From Aureitalea marina (GTDB lineage: Bacteria > Bacteroidota > Bacteroidia > Flavobacteriales > Flavobacteriaceae): DNA of 64,000 nt. The notes under the pieces are model-generated. The model was given only the letters and a program-made list of their open reading frames with translations, made no database searches and was not told the DNA's origin. Below are positions 54,301 through 62,598 of this stretch, piece after piece (positions within the stretch are counted from its first letter, which is position 1; every line of letters begins with the position of its first letter). The translations under genes and the position numbers were made by a program. The DNA is taken from positions 2,955,653-3,019,652 of the forward strand of contig NZ_MQUB01000001.1 of NCBI RefSeq assembly GCF_002943755.1. The letters are read 5' to 3'.

Positions 54301-57300
54301 CAACTGATCAATAGTGATTTTAGCAAAGACCAGGAGATCAGACTAAGACTGAAGACCAATTTTGACAATCTGTCGGTCAAGTTGGAAGCTCATTATCAGA
54401 ACAACCCCATTTTCTCTGAGTTAGTTCAAATCACCGATGGGTATACCGATTTGGGCATTCCACTCAAGGCATATTATGCCGGTCAGATCACAGTGAATCT
54501 TCAATATGTTCGTCATAACGACATCTACACCCAAAGGTTCGATGTGAACCTGCCTCAAGCCAACAGCGAGCTGAGGGTTGAAACCACAAGTTTTCGCGAT
54601 CGGTTGTTACCGGATCAGAAAGAAACCTGGAGCTTTAAGATCACCGGACCGGACGGAGAGCCTAGTAATGCAGAAATATTGGTTTCCATGTACGATTCTT
54701 CCCTGGATCAATTCATAGAGCATGCGTGGAATACCGAGCTTCAATTTGAAAACTTCTCCTACTATTACGGCCCCATGGTCGAATCTGGAGAAATGTTCAG
54801 AACGACGGACTTCGTTGGGGTCAGGAAGTTCGATTACAATCACTTTTACAGACAACTCCAGAACTATCATCAACTGAAATGGTTCGGGTTGGACTTTGGG
54901 TCAATAGAGGGAAAGAATAGACAATACCTCTTCGATCTCAGAAGCAGATTGGAGAATCCCAATGTTGAGCGAGGAAACATAAGCGGATTTATTCTGGACC
55001 GCTCAGGTTTGCCGCTGCCTGGGGTTAATGTGGTGGTGAAAGGAACCAATATAGGTACTCAAACGGATTTTGACGGATACTACACCTTAGATGCTCCTCC
55101 CGGTGCTCAACTGCAGTTTTCCTATGTTGGTTTCGAATCGATCGAGGCAAAAATAGATGGATTAGGTACCTATAACCTAACCATGGACGAAGACCTGGCA
55201 AACCTGGATGAGGTAGTGGTCACAGCTCAAGGCATTCGGAAGGAGGCCAAGGCTTTGGGCTACTCCGTTTCTACCGTGGTTAATGCCGAGATGTCAGAAG
55301 AGGAGGTGTTGTTTGCCCTAAGCGGTAAAGCAGCAGGAGTTCAAATCACCAACCAGGTGGCCTACGACATGGCTGGGACTAATATAGTTATCCGGGGTTA
55401 CAGCAGTATAGGTCAGAATAATGACGTTCTGTTTATCGTGGATGGGGTGCCCCTGTCCAAGAGTGAAAGGTTGGAGATCGATCCAACAGAGATCCTGGAT
55501 TTCACCGCACTCAAAGGCGATACCGCGGTAGCTCTTTATGGAACTTCGGCAAAAAATGGGGTGGTTTTGATCACCACCAAATCGGGCTTAAAAGAGCTTG
55601 CCTCAGTAGAAACTCGCGACAATCTGAAAGAAACGGCATTCTTCTATCCTCAACTGCTTACAGATAGCAAAGGAGAGATTGCATTCGACTTTGATGCTCC
55701 CCAGGCGCTGACCAAATGGAAATTCATGTTGCTGGCGCATACCAAGGATATTCAAGTTGGTCGTTTGGAGAAGGTGGCGGTCACTCAAAAAGACATCAGT
55801 CTTATTCCCAACTTTCCCAGATTCTTCCGATCTGGAGACACGGTGGTTGTCAAAGCCAAGATCAATAATTTTTCGAATGAGAAATTAGGAGGTAGCGCGA
55901 TCTTGCAACTCAAGGATGGCTTGAAGTCTGTGGAGCTGGATCCCCAGCGAATCCAACTGGATCAGTTGAAGCCCTTTTCCATTGATAAAGGGGCCAACGT
56001 GGTGGTAGAATGGCAATTCAAGGTACCTGAGAACCTGGCCGCAATGGAGTATAAGATTGTAGCTAAGACCAAAGAACACAGCGATGGGGAGTCTGGGATG
56101 ATTCCTGTGATCACAAATAGGGTCTTGATAACTGAAACCCGTCCTGTCTGGTTAACCGCGGGAGGAAAGAAGGAGTATCAAATGGAGAAATTGGTCCGAT
56201 CAGAATCGACGTCTCAAGAGAATTTTGCCTTGGAAGTGGAGTATACGGAGAATCCTACCTGGTTGGCACTGAAGTCGCTACCCTATCTGATCGAATTCCC
56301 ATACGAATGTGCGGAGCAGACATTTGCTCGCTACTACGCCAATGCTTTGGGGGAGTCCATTGTGACGAGTAACCCGGAAATTGCTCAGGTTATGGAAGCC
56401 TGGAAGATTGATGACGTTCTCAACTCACCTCTAGAGAAGAATCAGGATCTTAAGACCGCCCTGCTGTCGGCATCTCCATGGGCGACTAATGAGCTTACCG
56501 AAGGTCAACAAAAACAGAACATATCCAGACTATTGGATGTAGAGCAAGTAAGACAAGGACAATTGGAAACTTTGGCCAAGTTAAAACAGATGCAATCTTC
56601 CTCGGGAGCGTTTCCGTGGTTCTCAGGAGGCCCTGATAATCCCTACATTACCCGTCATATAGTCGCTGGCCTCGGGCAATTAAAATTTATGAAGGTTGGA
56701 GAACGGAACACCCATTTGTTGAAAGCTATCAGGATTAATGCGGTGAATTATCTGGATCGGAATTTTGCTGCGGATTATCAGAAAAGACTTCTGGCACAGC
56801 GTGATTCTACCAAGGTCCGACCAACTGTTTCGGATGTGCATTATTTGTACACAAGATCATTTCACCTGAGTCAGCATCCATTCCAAGAAAGTGTCAAAAG
56901 AGTAGTTGACGATTTTCTGCAAAAAGGAAAGCAAGACTGGCTTGGTCTTTCACTATATGAGCAAGGATTGTTAGCCTTGGTCTATCACCGCATAGGCGAT
57001 ACAAACATGGCCAGTACCATTGTCGATGCACTGGAAGAGCGAGTTGTAAAGAGCGAAGAGAACGGCTGGTATTGGAAGGAGAATAGAGCCGGATGGAGGT
57101 GGTTCAATTCTCAAATAGAGACGCAGTCCCTTCTGATCGAGGTGTTTGCTGAGGTCGACCAGGATGTAAAGAAGATCGAGGCCTTAAAACAGTGGTTGGT
57201 CCGCAATAAAAGAGCCAGGTCTTGGGGGACTACCAAGGCCACCACGGAAGCCATATACGCCATGCTGCATTTTGGTGAATCCGGCTTGGAAAAGCGGAGT

Positions 57301-57948
57301 CGGACCAGGCTGGAAGTTGGCAACCAAACAATACTGGCCCACCAATTGCCGGAAACGGAAAAGGAAGCCAAAACTGGATACTTCAAACTCCGTTGGTCTG
57401 CTCAGGAGATCGAACCTGAAATGGGTAATATCACTATAGAAAACCGTGGAGAAACTTCTGGGATGGGAGGGGTGTATTGGCAGTATTATGAAGATAGCGA
57501 TCGAGTTTCTGCTTCTGCCAATCCCGCCTTGTCCATTAATAGACAACTCTATAAAAGGAGGGTGGGTCCCATGGGGGAAGAACTGATTCCACTTGGTCAA
57601 GAGGATTCGGTTTCCCTTGGAGATCTGATCGTTTCACGTATTGAGATCACCGTCGCGGAAGACATGGATTTTCTCCATTTGAAAGATGACAGGGCTTCTG
57701 GTCTGGAACCGGTAGATGTACTTTCAAGCTATCAGTGGAATGATGGAGTAGGGTATTATCAGGTGACCAGGGACCAGGCCACTCATTTCTTCTTCGATCA
57801 CTTGTATAAGGGTACCTATGTGTTCGATTATCAAATGAGGGCCAACTTAGAGGGTCATTTCTCAAATTCTGTTTCTACCCTTCAAAGTTTGTATGCACCA
57901 GAGTTTTCAGCTAATTCCGAAGGGATTCTGGTCCAGATAATTGATTAA
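51370..57948 (+). CDS. Alpha-2-macroglobulin with embedded carboxypeptidase-like and TonB-plug domains
   Basis: A 2192-residue exported protein. The ATG at 51370 begins a signal peptide (ending near LTAQ); the ATG at 51352 lies before it and is rejected. An MG2-type motif (DRSIYRPGQTLYFKGI) is near residue 586. Residues about 1203-1290 are a carboxypeptidase-like domain (DRSGLPLPGVNVVVKGT) and about 1295-1405 a TonB-dependent receptor plug (VVVTAQG, FIVDGVPLS, ALYGTSAKNGVVLITTK) without barrel. The A2M domain follows (TAFFYPQLLTDSKGE) and a CAEQ thioester motif at Cys1647. It is thought to trap external proteases covalently at the cell envelope. Confidence 0.9.
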   Translation: MKPLLILALFLSTLTLTAQTEQRFDKLWTEVESLELAGKVRSASKKVEKILAKARRSENGPQMVKAFLYHSKFLLVLDQDPRPYILTQLEVEIDKGDLSTKAVLHSVYAELLEQYLNKYRHKIRNRTPVAGAAAQGNIESWGLDQFYRQIDRHYRMSVQAETALQQADIQQYQLILSGSKVSSKYRPTLFDFLSHRAIAYYKKGKWDGQRPKERFRMNDPVVFQPTDVFLKAEFKTPDSLLSNRNVLKFYQGLEKFHQSRDTSAYLDVVLKRMQFASRRSQVENSGDLYKQALEKLANNYRSHEASAMIQFQLASFLYEQSKSYAASLRPGFELYRIKAVELCDLATSSYPNSDGGTSCAFLRKTITAPQLELTAEQYVIPDKPFLVKVESQGVDSLFLAAYKVSQGSLKGLNRYHRDSLVDHLIKTQQPLRLRKYALKQMKDYYSHTTEVDFSPLPAGNYVLTAAVRSVEDSVAHIFSYDQVGVSRLVMLSKDLNDGIMFRVVDRETGLPVEKAHISLVNPDYFGSGQTDKTGSFHLKKDDKYHRNLNLLIHKDGDTLSDQNFSLNRRYLEDEEEDRVAKAFLYLDRSIYRPGQTLYFKGILVEKQKGDYHSVDGVYVNVTIYDSNMEEIKEFRLKTNEYGSIHGQYSIPLSLLPGEFSIEMDQDWGNDEEEDDPYWEDIDDFNYRELSFSVEEYKRPRFEVSIDPYKDAVGLNDSILLSGSAKDLIGSAVADARMKYEISREQAYSYYGGYRGSDAQIISTGQGTTDKDGIFQVPLVTEVDRSVTSWQDAKWIYTLKVDITDLSGETRSANYSIYAGTRQLKLELNAPTRVNGADRAQIKVNSINLNDHPWSSDLKLDIYKLASPERALRKKPWEVVEIPHLSKEEFVRLFPHEPYDSTDARQNWANGQQVLSRSVRAKGETALWMGDMSDWEPGAYQIEVLGVDKKGDTVHQTEQFELYFPELIALSDNQAFQYQLINSDFSKDQEIRLRLKTNFDNLSVKLEAHYQNNPIFSELVQITDGYTDLGIPLKAYYAGQITVNLQYVRHNDIYTQRFDVNLPQANSELRVETTSFRDRLLPDQKETWSFKITGPDGEPSNAEILVSMYDSSLDQFIEHAWNTELQFENFSYYYGPMVESGEMFRTTDFVGVRKFDYNHFYRQLQNYHQLKWFGLDFGSIEGKNRQYLFDLRSRLENPNVERGNISGFILDRSGLPLPGVNVVVKGTNIGTQTDFDGYYTLDAPPGAQLQFSYVGFESIEAKIDGLGTYNLTMDEDLANLDEVVVTAQGIRKEAKALGYSVSTVVNAEMSEEEVLFALSGKAAGVQITNQVAYDMAGTNIVIRGYSSIGQNNDVLFIVDGVPLSKSERLEIDPTEILDFTALKGDTAVALYGTSAKNGVVLITTKSGLKELASVETRDNLKETAFFYPQLLTDSKGEIAFDFDAPQALTKWKFMLLAHTKDIQVGRLEKVAVTQKDISLIPNFPRFFRSGDTVVVKAKINNFSNEKLGGSAILQLKDGLKSVELDPQRIQLDQLKPFSIDKGANVVVEWQFKVPENLAAMEYKIVAKTKEHSDGESGMIPVITNRVLITETRPVWLTAGGKKEYQMEKLVRSESTSQENFALEVEYTENPTWLALKSLPYLIEFPYECAEQTFARYYANALGESIVTSNPEIAQVMEAWKIDDVLNSPLEKNQDLKTALLSASPWATNELTEGQQKQNISRLLDVEQVRQGQLETLAKLKQMQSSSGAFPWFSGGPDNPYITRHIVAGLGQLKFMKVGERNTHLLKAIRINAVNYLDRNFAADYQKRLLAQRDSTKVRPTVSDVHYLYTRSFHLSQHPFQESVKRVVDDFLQKGKQDWLGLSLYEQGLLALVYHRIGDTNMASTIVDALEERVVKSEENGWYWKENRAGWRWFNSQIETQSLLIEVFAEVDQDVKKIEALKQWLVRNKRARSWGTTKATTEAIYAMLHFGESGLEKRSRTRLEVGNQTILAHQLPETEKEAKTGYFKLRWSAQEIEPEMGNITIENRGETSGMGGVYWQYYEDSDRVSASANPALSINRQLYKRRVGPMGEELIPLGQEDSVSLGDLIVSRIEITVAEDMDFLHLKDDRASGLEPVDVLSSYQWNDGVGYYQVTRDQATHFFFDHLYKGTYVFDYQMRANLEGHFSNSVSTLQSLYAPEFSANSEGILVQIID

Positions 57949-58045
57949 TGTTGACGATTTCGGTTTGGGCGTACCGATTTCATGAATAGCCATTTAAAGT
58001 ACCAGTTTCATTTCTTTGTAAGCCTCTAGTTGGTTAATTTGTCCC

Positions 58046-58073
58046 GGGAGGGGAACAGCGCCCCTAGGTAGAA
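58046..58073 (+). repeat. 28-base repeat, copy A
   Basis: Begins GGGAGGGGAACAG and ends AGGTAGAA, differing from the copy at 61047 at two positions (C for T, T for A). It contains a small GGGG/CCCC hairpin around AACAGCG. It lies just before a terminator and after the alpha-2-macroglobulin gene. Confidence 0.6.
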
Positions 58074-58080
58074 ATCCCAA

Positions 58081-58112
58081 AAAAGGTGACCTTTTTAAAG
58101 AGGTCACCTTTT
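58081..58112. terminator. Bidirectional terminator between the alpha-2-macroglobulin and NmrA-like genes
   Basis: Perfect stem AAAAGGTGACCT against AGGTCACCTTTT with an eight-base loop, flanked by A-run on the left and T-run on the right. Confidence 0.88.
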
Positions 58113-58131
58113 CCAAAAAGATAGATTTAGG

Positions 58132-58977
58132 TTAGTTCTCCAAATGCACGGCCTGGTTCCAGACACCGGAAGCGGCTGTTAGCTTGACATAATTCCGGAA
58201 GGATTTAGCTGGTCGCTTCAGGACCATTTCTATGTCCTGGGTGATAATCTCATTGTCGGGATTGGTCAGTACATGACTGAACAAATATTCGATCAACCAG
58301 GCATAGATCTCTGGAAGGTCCATTGTTTTCATCACCTGCACATATTCTTCCAGGGTCACGGGGATGAATTTGATCTCTCGCCCTGTTGCCGAAGAAATAA
58401 GCTCACATACTTCTGGAAAGGTAAATCGTTCATTTCCGGTAAGTTGATATATCTTCTTGTTGTGTTCTTCATGCAACAAGCATTCTACAACTACATCGGC
58501 GATGTCGTCTGTGTCCACATAAGGCACTTTCATCTCGGCCATGGGAAGTGCCACCACACCTTGGACAACAGGTTCTAATAAAAAGTTCTCACTGAAGTTC
58601 TGACTGAACCAGTTGGCCCGGACAATGGTGTAGTCCAAACCGGATTCCATGATGACTTGCTCGCAGCGTTCCGCCTCTACTTCCCCTTTCCCGGAAAGAA
58701 GGACAAGCTTAGAAACTCCTTTGCTTTTAGCGATACTGACTAGTTCGCTGACCGCATCAAAAGCACCTGGCACCGCCAGGTCGGGTTGATAGGTGATATA
58801 AACGCGGTCCATACCTTCAAGGACTGGGCCATAAGTTGCAGATTGGTTCCAATCGAAGGGGATGGATGCGGATCTTGACCCAACTCGTACGTTTTGGTTG
58901 AGCAGTTCAAGGCTATTGACCACTTTTCGTCCAGTCTTACCGGTTCCTCCGATGATTAAATAATTTGGCTTTTTCAT
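58132..58977 (-). CDS. NmrA-like NAD(P)H-binding protein
   Basis: A 281-residue atypical SDR of the NmrA type. The N-terminal glycine motif is IIGGTGKTGRKVVNSL. The catalytic Tyr-Lys pair of normal SDRs is not conserved; YVDTDDIADVVVECLL is typical of NmrA-like proteins. Members sense or use NAD(P)H. It is the last gene of the DUF5367-DUF1772-NmrA set under likely AraC control. Confidence 0.82.
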   Translation of the reverse strand: MKKPNYLIIGGTGKTGRKVVNSLELLNQNVRVGSRSASIPFDWNQSATYGPVLEGMDRVYITYQPDLAVPGAFDAVSELVSIAKSKGVSKLVLLSGKGEVEAERCEQVIMESGLDYTIVRANWFSQNFSENFLLEPVVQGVVALPMAEMKVPYVDTDDIADVVVECLLHEEHNKKIYQLTGNERFTFPEVCELISSATGREIKFIPVTLEEYVQVMKTMDLPEIYAWLIEYLFSHVLTNPDNEIITQDIEMVLKRPAKSFRNYVKLTAASGVWNQAVHLEN

Positions 58978-59017
58978 GTTTACTTATTTTTCGTGATTAT
59001 TAGAATTTGTGGTTGAT

Positions 59018-59515
59018 TTATTTGCCTGCCATCAGTAGGGTAATGGCTAATAGTAAAAAGGAAGTCAAGCTGCTCCAGCTTCGGATGTTGTGGAAGCTGT
59101 TCCAGGGTTTTTCAAACCGCTCCCTCAATTGAACCAATTCTTCTGTCGATGCAGACAGCAGGTCTGTTTTGTCCAATATTTCGTTGAGCGGTACATTGCC
59201 AAGAACAGTGACCAGGAAAAGTCCGATAAAATAGACGATTGCTGCTCCGATCAATAGAAATAGTACCGGTTTGGCTGCAGATCGGAAAACGATCAGATTG
59301 GCGATATTTAGAACAACAGGTCCGAGAAAAACGATAAAGAATACAGGATTCAAAATGCTCCGATTCATTTCCTGAAATGACTGCAGATAAGCCAGGGTTC
59401 CTAGTTTTCCGATCCCTGGTGTCACAGCATTTCCCCAGGTAAAGCAAAGGCCAGCTGTCAGGCCTGTTGTCAGGAGGGTTACAATGAGTAAGATCGGTTT
59501 TATGGATAGTTCCAT
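59018..59515 (-). CDS. DUF1772 (anthrone-oxygenase-like) membrane protein
   Basis: A 165-residue membrane protein with four helices and the DUF1772 elements GLTAGLCFTWGNAVTPGIG at the N-terminus, FQEMNRSILNPVFF, and a C-terminal helix preceded by FEKPWNSFHNIRSW. DUF1772 proteins are related to anthrone oxygenases and are often found next to NmrA-type genes. It lies 24 bases after the DUF5367-like gene. Confidence 0.8.
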   Translation of the reverse strand: MELSIKPILLIVTLLTTGLTAGLCFTWGNAVTPGIGKLGTLAYLQSFQEMNRSILNPVFFIVFLGPVVLNIANLIVFRSAAKPVLFLLIGAAIVYFIGLFLVTVLGNVPLNEILDKTDLLSASTEELVQLRERFEKPWNSFHNIRSWSSLTSFLLLAITLLMAGK

Positions 59516-59539
59516 GATTTGATAATTTTCAAGGTTAGA

Positions 59540-59935
59540 TTAAGCAGTTCTTAGTTCTTTCTTCCGGTTCAGGTAATCATATAGGATGACAATGCCCGCA
59601 TATTCTGCGATTAGTAACCAGAATTCGATGGCACCGAAAAAGGTCTGGTGATCAACTCCCATTGGGAAGAAGAATATTGGCACAGTTATCAGGGCATCCA
59701 GCAATGCCGCCACAAAAACCAGTAAAAAGGCCAGTTGATAGACCGGAGTGGTAGAACCCTTTTTGTAGTAGTATTTAGCTCCATACCATCCCAGAGGAAT
59801 AAAGGCCAATGCCAGTGAGATATTTGCCTGCAGTTCCGGATTGTCAGAAAGTGGTAGCATGGCGGCAATGACAAATAGTAAAACGCCCATTACCCATATG
59901 CTGACGGCTGTCTTGAGTGCTCTTTTGTAATTCAT
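59540..59935 (-). CDS. DUF5367-like membrane protein
   Basis: A 131-residue membrane protein with four hydrophobic helices and the sequence LGWYGAKYYYKKG after helix 2, resembling DUF5367. Function unknown. A TAGATTTG promoter element on the minus strand (59973-59966) lies 30 bases upstream, and tandem AraC-type repeats sit just before it. Confidence 0.65.
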   Translation of the reverse strand: MNYKRALKTAVSIWVMGVLLFVIAAMLPLSDNPELQANISLALAFIPLGWYGAKYYYKKGSTTPVYQLAFLLVFVAALLDALITVPIFFFPMGVDHQTFFGAIEFWLLIAEYAGIVILYDYLNRKKELRTA

Positions 59936-59965
59936 GGTATTAATTTTTAACGATTAACAATACCA

Positions 59966-59973
59966 CAAATCTA
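59966..59973 (-). promoter_or_regulatory. -7 promoter element of the DUF5367-DUF1772-NmrA set
   Basis: TAGATTTG on the minus strand, an exact consensus match, 30 bases before the DUF5367-like ATG at 59935. Confidence 0.55.
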
Positions 59974-59997
59974 TTGCGACCCACACAGGCCGGTTTA

Positions 59998-60030
59998 TTC
60001 AAAAAGGAGTATAATTTGTTCGAAAAGGAG
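59998..60030 (-). promoter_or_regulatory. Tandem 12-base direct repeat, candidate AraC operator
   Basis: TTCAAAAAGGAG (59998-60009) and TTCGAAAAGGAG (60019-60030) differ at one position and repeat every 21 bases, two helical turns, the usual arrangement of AraC-family sites. They lie between the end of the AraC gene and the -7 element of the DUF5367 set, at the place of the -33 region and upstream of it. Confidence 0.6.
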
Positions 60031-60031
60031 A

Positions 60032-60886
60032 CTACTTGACCTGGCTGGGGCGGTAGCCAAATTTCTTTGTAAAGGCGTTGGAGAATGAACTCAGGCTATC
60101 ATAGCCTACCTGCCATGCGGCTTCTTGTACGGTGGCCTCATTTTTTCTGATCAGGTCATGAGCAGTTGTAAGCCTCTGGTTTTGCAAATATTTGAATACG
60201 GGGAGTCCAAACATCTCCTTAAAGTCCTTTTTTAAATTATAGGTGTTCAAACCGATCTGTCTGGAGAGTTCAGATAAGGAAGGAGGCTTGTCCAGGTTAT
60301 CGGCCAAAATAACTCTGGCCATTTCTAATTTTTCACGTTGTGTTTGATTAACCGATTTACTTGGCGTATCAGCCAGTTGACCAAAAAAGTGAGACAGCAA
60401 GGCCGTCATCTGACTTCTAAAGAACATCATCTTAGTCTTACCCTGGTAGGTGTTGGAAAAGACAGAATCCACTATTTGCTGCATTTCGGGATTCATAAAA
60501 AAGCTTGGCCCTTCTACATAATGATCACTCGGGTTGACCAATTCGTTCAGCATATCCGAAAAGATCTCCCCCTCCTGGTTCGGAAGGTTTGCAAGATTCC
60601 TGGTAGCCGTTGCGATAACAATGCACTCTAAGGGCTTATTTGCTGCAACCGTGTGCTCGCAGATCACTTTTTCATCGGCATAGAAGGAGAGGGCCAATCC
60701 CTTGGTATAGTTGAAATCCCTTGTTTTACCTTCAAATTGCATTTGGAGATCCACATTGCCAGAACCATAGAAGGCAACTGCTATAACGGGTTCGTCAAAA
60801 CTACAAGCGTCCTTGATGACGTTCTCAGAATTGGCGGTCTCCACAAGTATGGTGAAGTCATTGATATCGATTATGTCCCTGGTCAT
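60032..60886 (-). CDS. AraC-family transcriptional regulator
   Basis: A 284-residue regulator with a C-terminal double helix-turn-helix (PSLSELSRQIGLNTYNLKKDFKEMFG, then EAAWQVGYDSLSSFSNAFTKKFGYRPS, in pieces: LSRQIGLNTYNLKK and VGYDSLSSFSNAF). The N-terminal 190 residues are a ligand-sensing domain without obvious cofactor motifs; the ligand is unknown. Its 3' end is only one base from a tandem direct repeat that precedes the DUF5367 set, so it probably activates that set. Confidence 0.9.
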   Translation of the reverse strand: MTRDIIDINDFTILVETANSENVIKDACSFDEPVIAVAFYGSGNVDLQMQFEGKTRDFNYTKGLALSFYADEKVICEHTVAANKPLECIVIATATRNLANLPNQEGEIFSDMLNELVNPSDHYVEGPSFFMNPEMQQIVDSVFSNTYQGKTKMMFFRSQMTALLSHFFGQLADTPSKSVNQTQREKLEMARVILADNLDKPPSLSELSRQIGLNTYNLKKDFKEMFGLPVFKYLQNQRLTTAHDLIRKNEATVQEAAWQVGYDSLSSFSNAFTKKFGYRPSQVK

Positions 60887-61046
60887 AATTCACCTCTAAG
60901 ATAATTCACCTGAGGCATTAATTCTAGTGGAGAATAAAGGCATTCCCCTAGAAGGAATTCAGGAAAATCGATTTCCGATTCTTGAAGTACCAGAACTACA
61001 ACATCCAAACCCGCTGCTAATGATTAGCTATAAACTAACTTGTCAT

Positions 61047-61074
61047 GGGAGGGGAACAGTGCCCCAAGGTAGAA
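61047..61074 (+). repeat. 28-base repeat, copy B
   Basis: Second copy of the repeat at 58046, differing at two positions. It lies in the gap between the AraC gene and the TPR lipoprotein gene. Confidence 0.6.
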
Positions 61075-61089
61075 GAGAGCCAAAGTATT

Positions 61090-62598
61090 TCAAATACTCT
61101 CTTTTGCCTGGGTTGGGCGCAAGCGTTTTGGTCCTATGGTCAATGTGTGCTCGTATTGCTCTTTGGCCTCTTTAGTTCGTCCCTGCTCCATTAACCAGTC
61201 TGCATAGAGTTCGTGTACAGGCTTTTGGATATGAGGTGGGCCGTAGCTATAGCTAAGTTCACTGAACTTTTCGATGGAATTTTGCAGATGGGTTTCGGTT
61301 AGATCGGCGTCTGCATCTAACCATGCAGCCAGTGCAAGCAGTTGTTCTTTTCGGACTTCAGCTTCCAGGATATCCCCTGAAGTAGCATCCGCCCGGGACA
61401 CATTGGAGCATAGTTTGGCTTTACCCGACTGTACTACAAAATTTTCACGGTTGATATCATTTTGAGCCTGACTGACCAGGCTGTCCAGTTTGGCTTCGTC
61501 TTTTTTGTGAAAAGCCTTCATCCCTTCAATGAATAGGTTTTGCGATCTGATCGATATGTTTAGGTCCGATGTGTTGACGGGAATCTCTGCGATGTTAGAA
61601 TCCCACTCATCAGTTTCTACCAAGTAAGTACCTTTTAAAAAGACCATATGTACCCTGGCCCTTGGGGATGGGGTTTCCTCGGCAAATTTCTGCATCTCCC
61701 AAACCATATCAGCTGCCTTGTGTTTTTCACCTTGTTGCAGATAGCCATATTCCAACCAATGAAAAGCGTGGTAACCACGGGCATCATTATCTAGGCCCTT
61801 TCTGTCCATTCGCTTTAAGCTGGCCTCGTAGGAGGCAATGTTAGAGGAAACAACCTCGTCCCACATGCCCATGGCGACGTAGATATGTGAAGGCATGTGC
61901 AAGGCGTGGCTGGCGTCCGGTGCAACGACTAAATAAGCATCGGCCGCGTCCAAAGCCAAACTTGCATGCTTGGGGTCGTCATAAGAATGGATCAAATAAT
62001 GCAAGGCTCCAGGATGGTTGGGATTCTCTGCAATTATACCCTGCGCGATCACCGCTCCTTGTCCGTAGATCTCATCATCTCGGCCTTCTGGGACCGAGCC
62101 AAGAAGGGAGAGGGCATAGAAGGCTGCGACTTCGTGGTTATTGGGATATTTTTTATACAGGTCCTCCATATGATCCTTATAATTTTGGTCCCGTACTAGT
62201 TTGTCGGTTTGAGGTTGATACAGGATCTTCAATCCTTGGATCATATCCAATTCTAGTTCATTGCAGGTCGAGGTATAATCCAGTTTTTCTAATCTTTCCA
62301 GTACCGGAAGGGCCAGATCATAGTCTTGCTCACTCCAGAGACTGTGATTGTAGGTCATGGCCTCTCCCCAGTATGCCATAGCCATATCCGGATCTATTTC
62401 TTGAGCTTCTCTAAAAGCTTCCCTTGCATCCTGGTACTCGAAAGAGTGCAGAAGGAGCAGGCCTTTTTCAAATTGTTCAGCTGCTTTGGGTTTTCCGCTT
62501 ATTTCTATGGAGACTTCACCCAGATTGCTCGGCATTTGGTCATTTCTATTGCAGGAAAACAGCGCTAGAATGAACACGAAGAGAATTAGATTTTTCAT
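61090..62598 (-). CDS. TPR-repeat lipoprotein
   Basis: A 502-residue lipoprotein (LFSC, lipidated Cys16) with tetratricopeptide-like helical repeats: AAEQFEKGLLLLHSFEYQDAREAFREAQEIDPDMAMAYWGEAM begins the first (shown in pieces: AAEQFEKGLLLLHSF, EAFREAQEIDPDM), and others follow around ALHMPSHIYVAMGMWDEVV. The N-terminal 15 residues of the longer frame are not a signal peptide, so the ATG at 62598 is chosen. TPR proteins scaffold other proteins; the partner is unknown. Confidence 0.85.
   Translation of the reverse strand: MKNLILFVFILALFSCNRNDQMPSNLGEVSIEISGKPKAAEQFEKGLLLLHSFEYQDAREAFREAQEIDPDMAMAYWGEAMTYNHSLWSEQDYDLALPVLERLEKLDYTSTCNELELDMIQGLKILYQPQTDKLVRDQNYKDHMEDLYKKYPNNHEVAAFYALSLLGSVPEGRDDEIYGQGAVIAQGIIAENPNHPGALHYLIHSYDDPKHASLALDAADAYLVVAPDASHALHMPSHIYVAMGMWDEVVSSNIASYEASLKRMDRKGLDNDARGYHAFHWLEYGYLQQGEKHKAADMVWEMQKFAEETPSPRARVHMVFLKGTYLVETDEWDSNIAEIPVNTSDLNISIRSQNLFIEGMKAFHKKDEAKLDSLVSQAQNDINRENFVVQSGKAKLCSNVSRADATSGDILEAEVRKEQLLALAAWLDADADLTETHLQNSIEKFSELSYSYGPPHIQKPVHELYADWLMEQGRTKEAKEQYEHTLTIGPKRLRPTQAKESI

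Noticed and set aside
61887-62381. A 164-codon plus-strand frame inside the TPR lipoprotein gene
   Set aside because: Antisense to a clear TPR lipoprotein; rich in Arg, His and Pro as expected of an antisense frame.
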